Source: Candidatus Aminicenantota bacterium (GTDB taxonomy: Bacteria > Acidobacteriota > Aminicenantia > Aminicenantales > Saccharicenantaceae). Taken from it: a DNA stretch of 10,775 nucleotides. The notes beneath the pieces were generated by a model. The model made no database searches. It was not told the DNA's origin and worked only from the letters and a program-made list of their open reading frames with translations. The stretch spans positions 1 to 10,775 of the forward strand of contig DSDX01000108.1 in NCBI GenBank assembly GCA_011048485.1, read 5' to 3'. The translations under genes were made by a program, and so were the position numbers. Below, one piece after another: positions 1-7,200 of this stretch. Each line of letters starts with the position of its first letter. Position 1 is the stretch's first letter.

Positions 1-459
1 AGCGCCTCGGCGGCGACGGCGGTCTTCCTCAAGATCGCCCCCGACAACGCGCTGGCGAGGGGCCTCGGCGGCGCGCTGGAGAGGGCCGGCTTCCGCGTCG
101 ACGACTGGGCCGTCGGCATCCTGCTCATCGTGACCGTCACGACATCGGTCTGGGTCGCGGTGACGCTCCTGACCCGGCCCGACGACCCAGGAAAGCTCTT
201 GGCCTTCTATCGCAAGGTCCGCCCGGGCGGCTTCTGGGGTCCCATCGCCCGGCTGAACGGCCGGGCCTATCCGCTGCGGGCGGCGCCCTTCGCCGGCTGG
301 GCGCTCGCGGTCGTCATGGTCCTGTTCCTGCTCCTGGGGTTGGGCCGTATCATCTTCATGGACTGGGGGGCCGGCGCGGCCTATCTCGCCGTGGGGGCCC
401 TCGCGGCCCTGCTACTTGCCAGGATCGTCGCCAAGATCGATTGGGAAGGAGAACCATGA
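1..459 (+). CDS. Sodium:solute symporter, C-terminal end (partial)
   Basis: This is an open frame from the first base of the window to a TGA, 152 residues, with the start lying outside. It has a hydrophobic segment at about residues 37-58. A cytoplasmic loop follows with the run TRPDDPGKLLAFYRKVRPGG (58-77) and then WGPI, a hallmark I recognise from the C-terminal part of SSS-family Na+/solute symporters. Two more hydrophobic segments lie at about 97-119 and 124-145, and the tail is short and charged. SSS proteins sit in the inner membrane and import sugars, amino acids or other small organic solutes with Na+. The substrate cannot be read from this end. The stop overlaps the start of the next gene (ATGA), so the two are very likely co-translated, and the downstream lipoprotein may handle the same nutrient (inference). 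Confidence 0.85.
   Translation, partial: SASAATAVFLKIAPDNALARGLGGALERAGFRVDDWAVGILLIVTVTTSVWVAVTLLTRPDDPGKLLAFYRKVRPGGFWGPIARLNGRAYPLRAAPFAGWALAVVMVLFLLLGLGRIIFMDWGAGAAYLAVGALAALLLARIVAKIDWEGEP
444..451 (+). promoter_or_regulatory. Ribosome binding site that fixes the lipoprotein start
   Basis: GGAAGGAG lies four bases before the ATG at 456. It favours this ATG over an in-frame TTG at 441, which would add five residues ahead of a normal lipoprotein signal and would sit on top of this site. Confidence 0.7.
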
Positions 460-2288
460 AAAGAACCGGGACGTTTTTGACTTTCGGAGCTGCTCTAGGC
501 TGCCTCTGCTTCGTCTTCTCGGGCTGCGGGAAGGAGCCGGCCGGGACGGCCGCGGGAGCCGGGGCCGAGGCCGGCCCGGCCGCGGCCGGCCCCTTGTTCG
601 GGTATCCGGCCGCCGGCGAGCCCTGGTACCACGTCAGGTGCGCTCTCGAGCTCGAGTCCGTCCCCGGCGGGCCGGCCGGCGCGGACTGGACCGTCGACCG
701 TGTCCTGGTGGACGGGGCGCGCGTCCGGGATTTCCTCGTCTTCCAAGACGGTCGGGAGGTCGACAAGCACGCCGTGAAGGCCGCGCGAGGCAAGATCGCC
801 CTGGAGGTCAAGGCCCGCCATGTGTGGCGGCCGGGGGCCCCGGTCGAGATGAAGGTCGACCTTGTCGAGCCGGAATCGGGGGACATCCAGGTCCTCGCGG
901 CCTCGGGCACGGCCCCCTCGGGCAAGGGCTATTGGGACCCGGCCTGGAAGAACTATCTCTCGCTCGTTCTCTCGGAAGAGCACGGCTACGAGCGGCGTTC
1001 CTACCCCGTCCACGCCACGGTCGGGGTCCTGGCCGACTATCTCGGATCGCCGGACGAGGTCCGGGTGGTGAGGGCCGAGAAGGCGGGCCCCGACGTCCTC
1101 TACCGCGAGGTCCCGAGCCAGGTCTACGACGTCGTCACTTGGCGCGACCCGGACTTGCTGACGGCCGAGGAGAGCGACGCCGTGACCGGCGAAAAGGTCG
1201 TCCGCTACCACCCGACGACGACTTTCAGCGTCGCGTTCCTGGCCGATGTCGGGGCGCGCGAGAAGGCGACCTATCTCGTCTTCTACAACAATCCGGGGGC
1301 CTTGAAGCCCGCCTACGCGACCGACCTCACGGTGACCAAGGGCCAGGGACTTGGCCGGACGGTCGAGAACGACTTCTACAGGATCGTCCTCCACGAAACG
1401 AGCGGGGTCGTCCACGAGATCGTCGAGAAGACGACCGGGATCACGCTCGAGCACAAGCTCGAGACGAACGGCGCCATCCACTGGAACCCGGACCTCTACG
1501 CGCCGCCGCATGCCTGGTATCACAGCTCCGACTGGACCGACCCCGAGGCGCGGGAGACGGCCGGGCCCGTCTTCTACGCGGTCAACCTCGAGGGCCGCCT
1601 GCCCCAGCCGGAGGCCGTCGACATCGGCCTGCGCTACCGCTTCTACGCCGGCTCGCCGGTGGTCATGGTCGAGTCGATCATGACGGTCGGCCGGGACGTG
1701 TTCGTCAAGGCGGTGCGCAACGCCGAGGTCGTCTTCAACCACGAGGTCTTCACCAAGGCGGCCTTCAAGCGGGACGGCCGCACCGAGGTCCTCGACTTCG
1801 CCGCCTCGAGGATGCACCCCGACCACGCGGCCGTCCTCAGGCCGGACACGCCTTGGGTGACGTTCTTCGACGAGGGCCGGGGGGTGGGCTTCGCCACCCT
1901 GTTCCTCGACCAGGCCACGCCGAACCTCCGCGGCGGGCAGGCCTCGCTGCAGCAGCCGTACATCTACATCCAGCACGGCCTGTGGTTCTACGTCTCGCGC
2001 GGGTTCGTCTACTCGTTCGGGTCCAACAACCAGACTCGCATGCTGCCGGTCGCGGCCGGGAGCGTCTATTACGACCGCAGCGCCTGGATCGCCTATCCCG
2101 TCCCCAAGCGAGAAGGACTCGGGGACTATCTCGACGGGCGGTCCAACGCGCTGAAGTGGCCGCTCGACGTCCGGGAGGACATCGAGACCTACGCCGAGAG
2201 CCCCGAGGGCTGGCTCGTGCCGATCCTGACCGAGCCGTTCGAGGAGGGCGTCCGGGACGCCAGGGGTGGGAAGGAGAGGAGGAAATGA
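456..2288 (+). CDS. Predicted lipoprotein with beta-rich, carbohydrate-enzyme-like domains; function unknown
   Basis: This 610-residue protein begins with a lipoprotein-type signal: MKR, a hydrophobic core (about 7-21), then FSGC with the acceptor cysteine at position 24. The -3 residue is Phe, which is slightly unusual. An Ala/Gly/Pro linker (about 29-54) leads to two beta-rich regions. The first (about 55-290) contains the run YPVHATVGVLADYLGSPDEV (183-202). The second (about 300-550) opens with VENDFYRIVL (303-312) and a G-V-V-H-E-I segment, a pattern I associate with beta-sandwich or galactose-mutarotase-like domains found in polysaccharide lyases and glycoside hydrolases. It is rich in Trp, Tyr and His (for example 342-360). 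I do not recognise a named family or a catalytic triad. It overlaps the upstream symporter gene (ATGA) and the downstream M24-like gene (ATGA), so a role in binding or breaking down the symporter's nutrient is plausible but is inference. Confidence 0.7.
   Translation: MKRTGTFLTFGAALGCLCFVFSGCGKEPAGTAAGAGAEAGPAAAGPLFGYPAAGEPWYHVRCALELESVPGGPAGADWTVDRVLVDGARVRDFLVFQDGREVDKHAVKAARGKIALEVKARHVWRPGAPVEMKVDLVEPESGDIQVLAASGTAPSGKGYWDPAWKNYLSLVLSEEHGYERRSYPVHATVGVLADYLGSPDEVRVVRAEKAGPDVLYREVPSQVYDVVTWRDPDLLTAEESDAVTGEKVVRYHPTTTFSVAFLADVGAREKATYLVFYNNPGALKPAYATDLTVTKGQGLGRTVENDFYRIVLHETSGVVHEIVEKTTGITLEHKLETNGAIHWNPDLYAPPHAWYHSSDWTDPEARETAGPVFYAVNLEGRLPQPEAVDIGLRYRFYAGSPVVMVESIMTVGRDVFVKAVRNAEVVFNHEVFTKAAFKRDGRTEVLDFAASRMHPDHAAVLRPDTPWVTFFDEGRGVGFATLFLDQATPNLRGGQASLQQPYIYIQHGLWFYVSRGFVYSFGSNNQTRMLPVAAGSVYYDRSAWIAYPVPKREGLGDYLDGRSNALKWPLDVREDIETYAESPEGWLVPILTEPFEEGVRDARGGKERRK
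2273..2282 (+). promoter_or_regulatory. Purine-rich Shine-Dalgarno for the M24-like fragment
   Basis: GGAGAGGAGG ends two bases before the ATG at 2285, inside the end of the lipoprotein gene. The site and the ATGA overlap show that the third gene of the operon was translated as a real gene before it was truncated. Confidence 0.55.
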
Positions 2289-2590
2289 CGGCCAAGACGA
2301 GGACGATCGAAGCCATCATCGAGACCTGGCAGCCGCGCGTCCGCCGCGACCGGCGGAACACGAGGCGGGAGTACGAGGCCCGCTGGGCCAAGGTCCGGGC
2401 GGCCATGAGGAGGAAGGGTTACGATCTGGCCTGCGCCTGCGGCAGCGAGCTCGACCGCTCGGACGTGGCCTGGCTGGCCGGCGTCTACAACCGTCTGCCG
2501 CTCGCCGTCCAGGAGTTCGCGGGCGGCGACCTCGTCGACGTGCCGCCGCAACTCCTCAATCCCTACTTCAAAAAATGGGGACGGGGCTGA
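2285..2590 (+). pseudogene. Truncated M24-type (creatinase/aminopeptidase P-like) N-terminal fragment
   Basis: The frame gives 101 residues. After a basic N-terminus comes a segment (31-67) with the pattern R-W-x-K-V-R-x-x-M-x-x-K-G-Y-D and then WLAGVY, typical of the creatinase N-terminal domain that precedes the pita-bread metallopeptidase domain. Complete M24 proteins of this type are usually about 350-450 residues. The whole metal-binding half is missing here, so no peptidase activity is expected. Similarity seems to fade after about residue 68. The last residues (KKWGRG) are encoded by a repeat-like sequence, AAAAATGGGGACGGGG. Translation started from a strong Shine-Dalgarno with an ATGA overlap to the lipoprotein gene. 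I read it as a remnant left by a deletion or insertion. A short functional protein remains possible. Confidence 0.55.
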
Positions 2591-2597
2591 CTCCCGA
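2571..2597 (+). repeat. GGGGAC-type repeat-like sequence at the end of the truncated gene
   Basis: The stretch begins AAAAATGGGGACGGGGCTGA and continues CTCCCGA. A short inverted pair (CGGG ... CCCG, 2582-2585 and 2593-2596) brackets the stop codon. The TGGGGAC-G-GGC word resembles, from memory, dispersed REP-like repeats linked to Y1 (REP-associated) transposases in many environmental bacteria. No second copy is visible in this window and there is no transposase gene here, so the assignment is tentative. Confidence 0.35.
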
Positions 2598-2610
2598 CGG
2601 CCTCATTGAT

Positions 2611-2639
2611 TTGACATGGGGCGGCCGAACGGCTCTAAT
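2611..2639 (+). promoter_or_regulatory. Sigma70-type promoter of the DsbD-alpha-like gene
   Basis: A perfect -35 box TTGACA (2611-2616) is followed by a 17-nt spacer and the -10 box TCTAAT (2634-2639, five of six to consensus). The expected start of transcription is near 2646, only about nine bases before the ATG at 2655. The predicted transcript would therefore have a very short leader and would keep only part of the GGGGAGG ribosome binding site (2643-2649). Confidence 0.75.
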
Positions 2640-2654
2640 TGAGGGGAGGCCAAT

Positions 2655-3242
2655 ATGCGTCGTTCCCCCGCTTTGACTCCCCGTCGACTGGCGGCGTTGG
2701 TCTCGATCCTGGCCGCCGCGGCCCTCGCGCTCGCGGCCCCGATGCCCGTCCCGGCCCGGCAGGACGAGCAGGTCGTCACGGCCAAGGGCCTCATCTCCCG
2801 TTCGGCCGTGCGTCCGGGCGAGACCTTCCGGGCCGCCCTCGTTCTTGAGATCCGCTCCGGCTATCACATCAACGACAGTGCCCCCCTCGACGAGTTCATG
2901 ATCCCGACCGCGCTCGCGTTCGTCGAAAGCCCGGACTTCGAGATCGTCGAGGTCGCGTACCCCAAGGGTCGAAGGGCCCGCTTTTCCTATTCCGAGGCCG
3001 ACCTCCCTATCTATGACGGCGAGGTCGTGATCGGGGCTCTCGTCAAGGCCAAGGACGGCCTCGCCCCGGGGACCCGGTCCCTCCGAGGGACGTTGACCTA
3101 CCAGGCCTGCGATGACGAGATGTGCCTTCCTCCGAATGAGCTCGCTTTCGAGATCGCCGTGCCCGTGACGACGACCGGCGACGGCGCCGACCTCCACCCC
3201 GAGGTCTTTGCCCAGCTTAGCTTCGCCTCACTCGGGAAATAG
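2655..3242 (+). CDS. Exported stand-alone DsbD-alpha-like (DsbD N-terminal domain) protein
   Basis: The protein has 195 residues with a signal peptide: a basic start, a hydrophobic Ala/Leu core (about 12-28) and a likely cleavage near 35. The mature part (about 38-172) matches the immunoglobulin-like DsbD N-terminal domain. It contains GYHIN (69-73), in the place of GYYLY in E. coli DsbD, and the signature TYQACDDEMCLPP (148-160), with Cys152 and Cys157 as the likely redox pair. E. coli has one more residue between its cysteines. In DsbD this domain takes electrons from the membrane domain and passes them to periplasmic partners such as DsbC or CcmG. Here the membrane and thioredoxin-like domains are absent, so the partner must be encoded elsewhere. 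The gene has its own promoter and faces the ClC gene tail to tail. The domain call is secure, the physiological partner is unknown. Confidence 0.85.
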   Translation: MRRSPALTPRRLAALVSILAAAALALAAPMPVPARQDEQVVTAKGLISRSAVRPGETFRAALVLEIRSGYHINDSAPLDEFMIPTALAFVESPDFEIVEVAYPKGRRARFSYSEADLPIYDGEVVIGALVKAKDGLAPGTRSLRGTLTYQACDDEMCLPPNELAFEIAVPVTTTGDGADLHPEVFAQLSFASLGK

Positions 3243-3357
3243 GCGCTCGGCCCATCACCGGAGGCAATCGGATCCGGACCCGGTTTGTTCCTTCCCCCAT
3301 GTCCCATCGTGACTGGGGGGCGGCCGTCCCGCCTCCTTCCCGCAATCGGCCCGGCGG
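3243..3357. other. Convergent intergenic spacer, no clear terminator
   Basis: Two genes end toward each other here. The best structure is a weak inverted pair CCGGA (3258-3262) and TCCGG (3273-3277), followed after a few bases by a mildly T-rich run (3284-3292). It lacks a proper T tract, so I do not call it an intrinsic terminator. No open frame or RNA gene is supported. Confidence 0.4.
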
Positions 3358-5094
3358 CTAGGAGCTGACGGAAGCCTGGGCCCTGATGAGGTCGTGCAGG
3401 GTGATGATGCCCCGGATGTCCCCGCTTTCCCGGCCGACCACGATGAGGACGTTGACGGGGGACTGGATGAATTTATCGCCGACCTCCCGGACGGTCTGAT
3501 CGGGGAAACAGGTCGCCGCGTTCCGGATCTCGGGCGCGTCCTGGCGCGGCAGGGCCTCGAGGATCTGCTGGCGGGTCAGGACGCCCGCGAGACGCCCCTC
3601 GAGCTCGACCGGAAAGTAGTTGTACGGGTACTTGTCGACGACGCCCTGCAGGGAGGCCAAGTCGAGGCTGCGGACGACCACAGGCCGGGGGTTGGCGATC
3701 GCCGAGACCTCCAGCCCCTGCCAGCTCTGGAGGTCGAGGGGCGGATGGATCTTGTGGAGCTCGTGGCCGTCCTGGACGAGGACGGCGTCGTAGAAATTGA
3801 GCCGTCCGGAGAGTCGCGAGACCGTCCGGCTGATGATCAGCCCGATCATGAGCGCCGGAACGAGGGCGAACTGGTGGGTCATCTCGAAGACGATCAACAG
3901 CGACGTGAGGGGCGCCCCGACGATCGTGCCCAGGCAGGCGCTCATGCCGACGGCGGACAGGACGATGTGGTCGGCCGGCGTCAGAGGCATCCAGATGCCG
4001 GCCAGCCCTCCGAGGAAATAGCCGGTCATGCCGCCGATGAAGAGCGACGGCGCGAAGATGCCGCCGCAGCCCCCGAACCCGTAGCTGGCGATGGTCGCCG
4101 CCAGCTTGGCCAGGACCATGAGGCCGGCGATCTGCCACGGGAAATCGTTGTTCAACGCCCGGCTCAGATCATTGTAGCCCAGGCCGAAGACGCCGATCCG
4201 GCCGGCCGCGAGGAACAGCGTCACGCCCAGGGCCCAGGTGACAAGGCCGCCGAGGGCCGGCCTGACCCAGGCCGGGACGGCGCTCAGCCGCCTGGACCAA
4301 GCCCTCAGCAGCAGGGTCGCTTTTTGGAAGGCGACCCCGGCCAAGGAGGCGATTGCGGCCACGAGCGGGACAACGGCGTAATGGAGCCAGCTGATCTTCT
4401 CGATGGCCGGCAGGGCGAAGGCTGGCTGGCGGCCGAGGATAGCGAAGACGGCGAAGGCGCCCAGGACCGAGGCCAGAACGACCCGTCCCAGGTAGCGGCT
4501 GTTGAGGTCGCCCAGGATCTCCTCGATGGCGAAGGTGATAGCGGCCATGGGCGTGTTAAAGGCCGCGGCCAGCCCGGCCGACGATCCCATCAGCGTGGGC
4601 GCCCGGCGCCCCCGGCGCGGGCTGCCCATGAGACCGGCCAAGTTCGACGCCACCCCCGCGCCGATGTAGACCGAAGGCCCCTCGCGGCCGAGGCTGGCCC
4701 CGCCGCCGATGCTGAGCGTGCCGGCGACGAACTTGATCAGCGTCGTCCGGAACGGCAGATAGCCGAGCTCCTTCCAGTAGGCCGATTTCACCTCCGGGAT
4801 GCCGCTGCCGGCCGCGTCCGGGCTGAGCTTGTTCAGAAGGAACCCGACCAGCAGCGACGTGGACACGATCGTGGCCAAGCTGGCCAGGGCGAAGAACGTC
4901 TTCGAGCGCGCGGCGAACCGGACGTAGGTCAGGTCGAAGAGGGTGTTCGTCATGAACAGGAACAGCACCGCCGACAGGCCGGCCGACAGCCCGAGGACGG
5001 CCGTTTGGATGACCTGGCTGACGTTGTCGGGCAGCTTCTGCAGCTTGCGGACGACGATGTTGTCGGTCGAGAAGGCTTTCACGTCACCGCCCAT
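3358..5094 (-). CDS. ClC-family chloride transporter (probable Cl-/H+ exchanger) with CBS domains
   Basis: The protein has 578 residues. The membrane part (about 25-440) carries the ClC selectivity motifs in order: GSGIP (96-100), GREGP (136-140) with the gating glutamate E138, GGIFAPS (344-350), and the tyrosine of the NFYDA segment (Y435), matching the ion-coordinating tyrosine of E. coli ClcA. The glutamate pair E191/E192 after AAAFNTPMAAITFAI aligns with the internal proton glutamate of exchangers. H+-coupled exchange is therefore more likely than a plain channel. A C-terminal region (about 455-578) looks like a pair of CBS domains, which often bind adenine nucleotides and regulate ClC proteins. 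No strong ribosome binding site precedes the ATG at 5094. A TAGAAT box overlaps that ATG, so a GTG four codons in (5082) is an alternative start. The gene is divergent from the LolA-like operon and probably separate from it in function. Confidence 0.9.
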   Translation of the reverse strand: MGGDVKAFSTDNIVVRKLQKLPDNVSQVIQTAVLGLSAGLSAVLFLFMTNTLFDLTYVRFAARSKTFFALASLATIVSTSLLVGFLLNKLSPDAAGSGIPEVKSAYWKELGYLPFRTTLIKFVAGTLSIGGGASLGREGPSVYIGAGVASNLAGLMGSPRRGRRAPTLMGSSAGLAAAFNTPMAAITFAIEEILGDLNSRYLGRVVLASVLGAFAVFAILGRQPAFALPAIEKISWLHYAVVPLVAAIASLAGVAFQKATLLLRAWSRRLSAVPAWVRPALGGLVTWALGVTLFLAAGRIGVFGLGYNDLSRALNNDFPWQIAGLMVLAKLAATIASYGFGGCGGIFAPSLFIGGMTGYFLGGLAGIWMPLTPADHIVLSAVGMSACLGTIVGAPLTSLLIVFEMTHQFALVPALMIGLIISRTVSRLSGRLNFYDAVLVQDGHELHKIHPPLDLQSWQGLEVSAIANPRPVVVRSLDLASLQGVVDKYPYNYFPVELEGRLAGVLTRQQILEALPRQDAPEIRNAATCFPDQTVREVGDKFIQSPVNVLIVVGRESGDIRGIITLHDLIRAQASVSS

Positions 5095-5119
5095 TCTAGT
5101 CCATCGACGGATCGAAGGA

Positions 5120-5137
5120 AAACCCTTTTTCGGGTTT
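5120..5137. repeat. Inverted repeat in the divergent promoter region
   Basis: AAACCCTTTTTCGGGTTT is a perfect 6-bp inverted repeat with a 6-nt loop. It touches the -35 element of the downstream operon (5136-5141). It could be an operator, or a hairpin in an RNA read toward the ClC gene. No regulator is encoded nearby. Confidence 0.35.
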
Positions 5138-5164
5138 GGACGATCGCTCCGTTTGGGTTAGAAT
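5136..5164 (+). promoter_or_regulatory. Probable promoter of the LolA-like/ABC operon
   Basis: TTGGAC (5136-5141) and TAGAAT (5159-5164, five of six to consensus) are separated by 17 nt, giving a predicted start near 5171. The -35 box is a weaker match than the -10. A GGGAGG ribosome binding site (5193-5198) sits five bases before the ATG at 5204. No second convincing promoter is visible inside the operon. Confidence 0.55.
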
Positions 5165-5203
5165 GGGACAAGGTTCGTTTCATACCCGCCACGGGAGGCC
5201 CTC

Positions 5204-5971
5204 ATGACCGGACATCGGCTCGCCGCGATCCCCCTTCTGGTCATCACCTCTCTCGCGCCCGCCCTCCGCGCCCAGGCCCCTGGGAAGGACCGGGCCGGGG
5301 AGATCGTCAAGCGCGTTGACGAGCTCTACCGGAGCCGGACGAGCCGGGCCCTGGTCGAGATGGAGGTCGTCACGCCCAACTGGCGGCGGACGCTGCGGAT
5401 GAGGATCTGGAGCCGGGGCATGGAGGACACCTTCATCCGCATCCTCGAGCCCAAGAAGGAGGAGGGGTTCGCCACCCTCCGCATCGGCAACGAGATGTGG
5501 AACTATCTTCCCAAGACCGGAAAGGTCCTCAAGGTCCCCCCGTCCATGATGATGAGCTCCTGGATGGGGTCGGACCTCACCAACGACGACCTGGTCAAGG
5601 AGTTCACCTTCATCGAATCCTATCGTTTCGAGATGACGACGCCCGCGTCGCCCGAGCCCGGGCTCGCCTATGTCAAGTGCGTTCCCAAGGAAGGGCTGCC
5701 CATCGTCTGGGGCTCGGTCGTCCTGGCCATCCGGGAGGACGGGCTGCTGCCCGTCTGGGAGAGATTCTACGATGAGAAGGGCCGCCTGGCCCGGAGCATC
5801 GTGTTCGAGGACGTCCGGACGTTCGGGGACCGCACCATCCCCTCGACCATGGAGCTCGTCCCGGCGGCCAAGGAAGGCCACAAGACGGTGCTCCGCTACC
5901 TTGAGGCCGAGTTCGATGTCCAGCTGCCGTCCGACATCTTCACCCTCCGCAACCTCCGGGGAGGCCGCTGA
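5204..5971 (+). CDS. LolA-like periplasmic (outer-membrane lipoprotein-sorting family) protein
   Basis: The protein has 255 residues with a cleavable signal peptide (hydrophobic 7-22, likely cut after AQA at 25). The mature protein fits the 'outer membrane lipoprotein-sorting protein' family (COG2834-like), which shares the open beta-sheet plus helix fold of LolA. The clearest family stretch is 99-132: WNYLPKTGKVLKVPPS, then a Met-rich run, SSWMGSD and L-x-N-D-D-L-V-K-E. Proteins of this family are thought to bind hydrophobic groups such as lipids in the periplasm. They differ from classical LolA in length and motif, so I give no symbol. It is the first gene of a five-gene operon, with only two bases between its stop and the next start. 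It most likely acts as a carrier between the two downstream FtsX-type permeases and the outer-membrane barrel (inference from gene order). Confidence 0.85.
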   Translation: MTGHRLAAIPLLVITSLAPALRAQAPGKDRAGEIVKRVDELYRSRTSRALVEMEVVTPNWRRTLRMRIWSRGMEDTFIRILEPKKEEGFATLRIGNEMWNYLPKTGKVLKVPPSMMMSSWMGSDLTNDDLVKEFTFIESYRFEMTTPASPEPGLAYVKCVPKEGLPIVWGSVVLAIREDGLLPVWERFYDEKGRLARSIVFEDVRTFGDRTIPSTMELVPAAKEGHKTVLRYLEAEFDVQLPSDIFTLRNLRGGR

Positions 5972-5973
5972 GG

Positions 5974-7191
5974 ATGTTCCTCCTTCGGATGGCCTTCCGG
6001 AACATCTTCCGGCAGAAGCGCCGGACGATCATCACGGGCTCGAGCATCGTCGGCGGCTTCGCCTTGGCCGTCATTTTCATCGGCTGGGCGGACGGCAGCT
6101 ACAACGGCATCATCGACCAGTTCACCCGGACACGGCTGGGCCACATCCAGATCCATGAGAGGGCCTACCTCGACCGGCCGTCCCTTTATAGGACCGTGGA
6201 CGATCCGGCGGCGGTCGGGGCGGTGCTAGACGGGATGGGAGAGGTCGAATCCTGGGCGCCCCGGGTCTACGCGGCCGGATTGGCGGGTTTCGGCGACAAG
6301 AGCGCGGGGGCCCGGATCGTCGGCATCGATCCGCGGCGCGAATCCCGGACGACCCGGTTCGACCGGACGATCGTCGAGGGCCGGGCCCTGGGCGGCCCGG
6401 AGGCCCGCGAGGCCGTCCTGGGACGGGGGCTGGCCGAGATCCTCGGGGCCGATCTCGGGGACGAAATCGTGCTCCTATCCCAGGGCGCCGACGGGTCCAT
6501 CGCCGAGGACTTGTTCACCCTGGTCGGGGTGGCCTCGAGCGGCGACGACATGACCGACCGGACGACCTGCTACCTTCCCCTGGCGACGGCCCAGGAGTAT
6601 TTCGTCCTCGGGGACAAGGTCCACGAGATCGCGATCGTCGTCACCCGTCTCAGCCGCGTCCGGGACCTCAGCGAGGACATCGCCGCCGAGCTCGCGGACC
6701 CGGACCTGTCGGTCGCGCCGTGGCAGGTGTTCGCCAAATCTTTCTACGACGCCATGCAGGCCGACAAGGCGGGGATGTGGGTCATCCTGGTCGTCGTCGT
6801 TATCATCGTCGCCGTCGGGGTCCTGAACACCGTCCTCATGGCCGTGCTGGAAAGGCGCCGCGAATACGGGCTCCTCAAGGCCATCGGGACCAGGGCCGGC
6901 CGGATCGTGCGGCTGGTCGTCCTCGAGGTCCTCATCCTCTCCGCCGCCGCGATGGTCCTGGGGGCCGGGATCGGCCTGGGCGTCAACGCCGTCCTGGCCG
7001 GGCACGGGATCAGCCTGGGATCCGAGTTCACCTACGGCGGCATGGTCTTCGACACCATGAGGTCCGAGATCAACCTGCGGAGCTTCGCCATTCCCGCCGT
7101 GACGGTCTTCGTCGCGGCCGTCTTGGTCAGCCTGTTCCCGGCCTTGAAGGCGTCGCGGACGGAGCCCGCCCAGACCATGCGGATGCACTAG
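5974..7191 (+). CDS. FtsX/LolC-type ABC permease, first copy
   Basis: The protein has 405 residues and the four-helix FtsX-like layout. A short cytoplasmic amphipathic start (RNIFRQKRRT) leads to TM1 at about 19-38. A large periplasmic domain (about 40-265) follows, then TM2 (about 268-292), TM3 (about 314-340) and TM4 (about 369-391). Between TM2 and TM3 lies the coupling-helix type sequence ERRREYGLLKAIGT (293-306), which contacts the ATPase in this superfamily (MacB, LolC/E, FtsX). There is no fused ATPase domain. It is followed after nine bases by a second permease of the same design, so the two probably form a heterodimer like LolC/LolE. The ribosome binding site GGGGAGG lies within the end of the previous gene. 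Substrate cannot be deduced. A lipid or lipoprotein is favoured by the adjacent LolA-like gene. Confidence 0.88.
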   Translation: MFLLRMAFRNIFRQKRRTIITGSSIVGGFALAVIFIGWADGSYNGIIDQFTRTRLGHIQIHERAYLDRPSLYRTVDDPAAVGAVLDGMGEVESWAPRVYAAGLAGFGDKSAGARIVGIDPRRESRTTRFDRTIVEGRALGGPEAREAVLGRGLAEILGADLGDEIVLLSQGADGSIAEDLFTLVGVASSGDDMTDRTTCYLPLATAQEYFVLGDKVHEIAIVVTRLSRVRDLSEDIAAELADPDLSVAPWQVFAKSFYDAMQADKAGMWVILVVVVIIVAVGVLNTVLMAVLERRREYGLLKAIGTRAGRIVRLVVLEVLILSAAAMVLGAGIGLGVNAVLAGHGISLGSEFTYGGMVFDTMRSEINLRSFAIPAVTVFVAAVLVSLFPALKASRTEPAQTMRMH

Positions 7192-7200
7192 AGGGACCCG

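Noticed and set aside
495..1976. A 493-codon open frame on the minus strand
   Set aside because: It is antisense to the lipoprotein gene, has no ribosome binding site or recognisable motif, and is low-complexity Arg/Val/Asp.
416..2284. Upstream extension of the M24-like fragment to a 724-residue protein
   Set aside because: The frame before 2285 is a shadow of the lipoprotein gene. The Shine-Dalgarno and ATGA overlap fix the start at 2285.
3258..3292. Intrinsic terminator between the convergent genes
   Set aside because: The stem has only five pairs with a 10-nt loop, and the following sequence is not a real T tract.
3394..5319. A 641-codon open frame on the plus strand
   Set aside because: It runs antisense to the ClC gene, which has all its family motifs. 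Its translation is biased to Arg, Gly, Asp and Pro, as expected from a GC-rich reverse frame.
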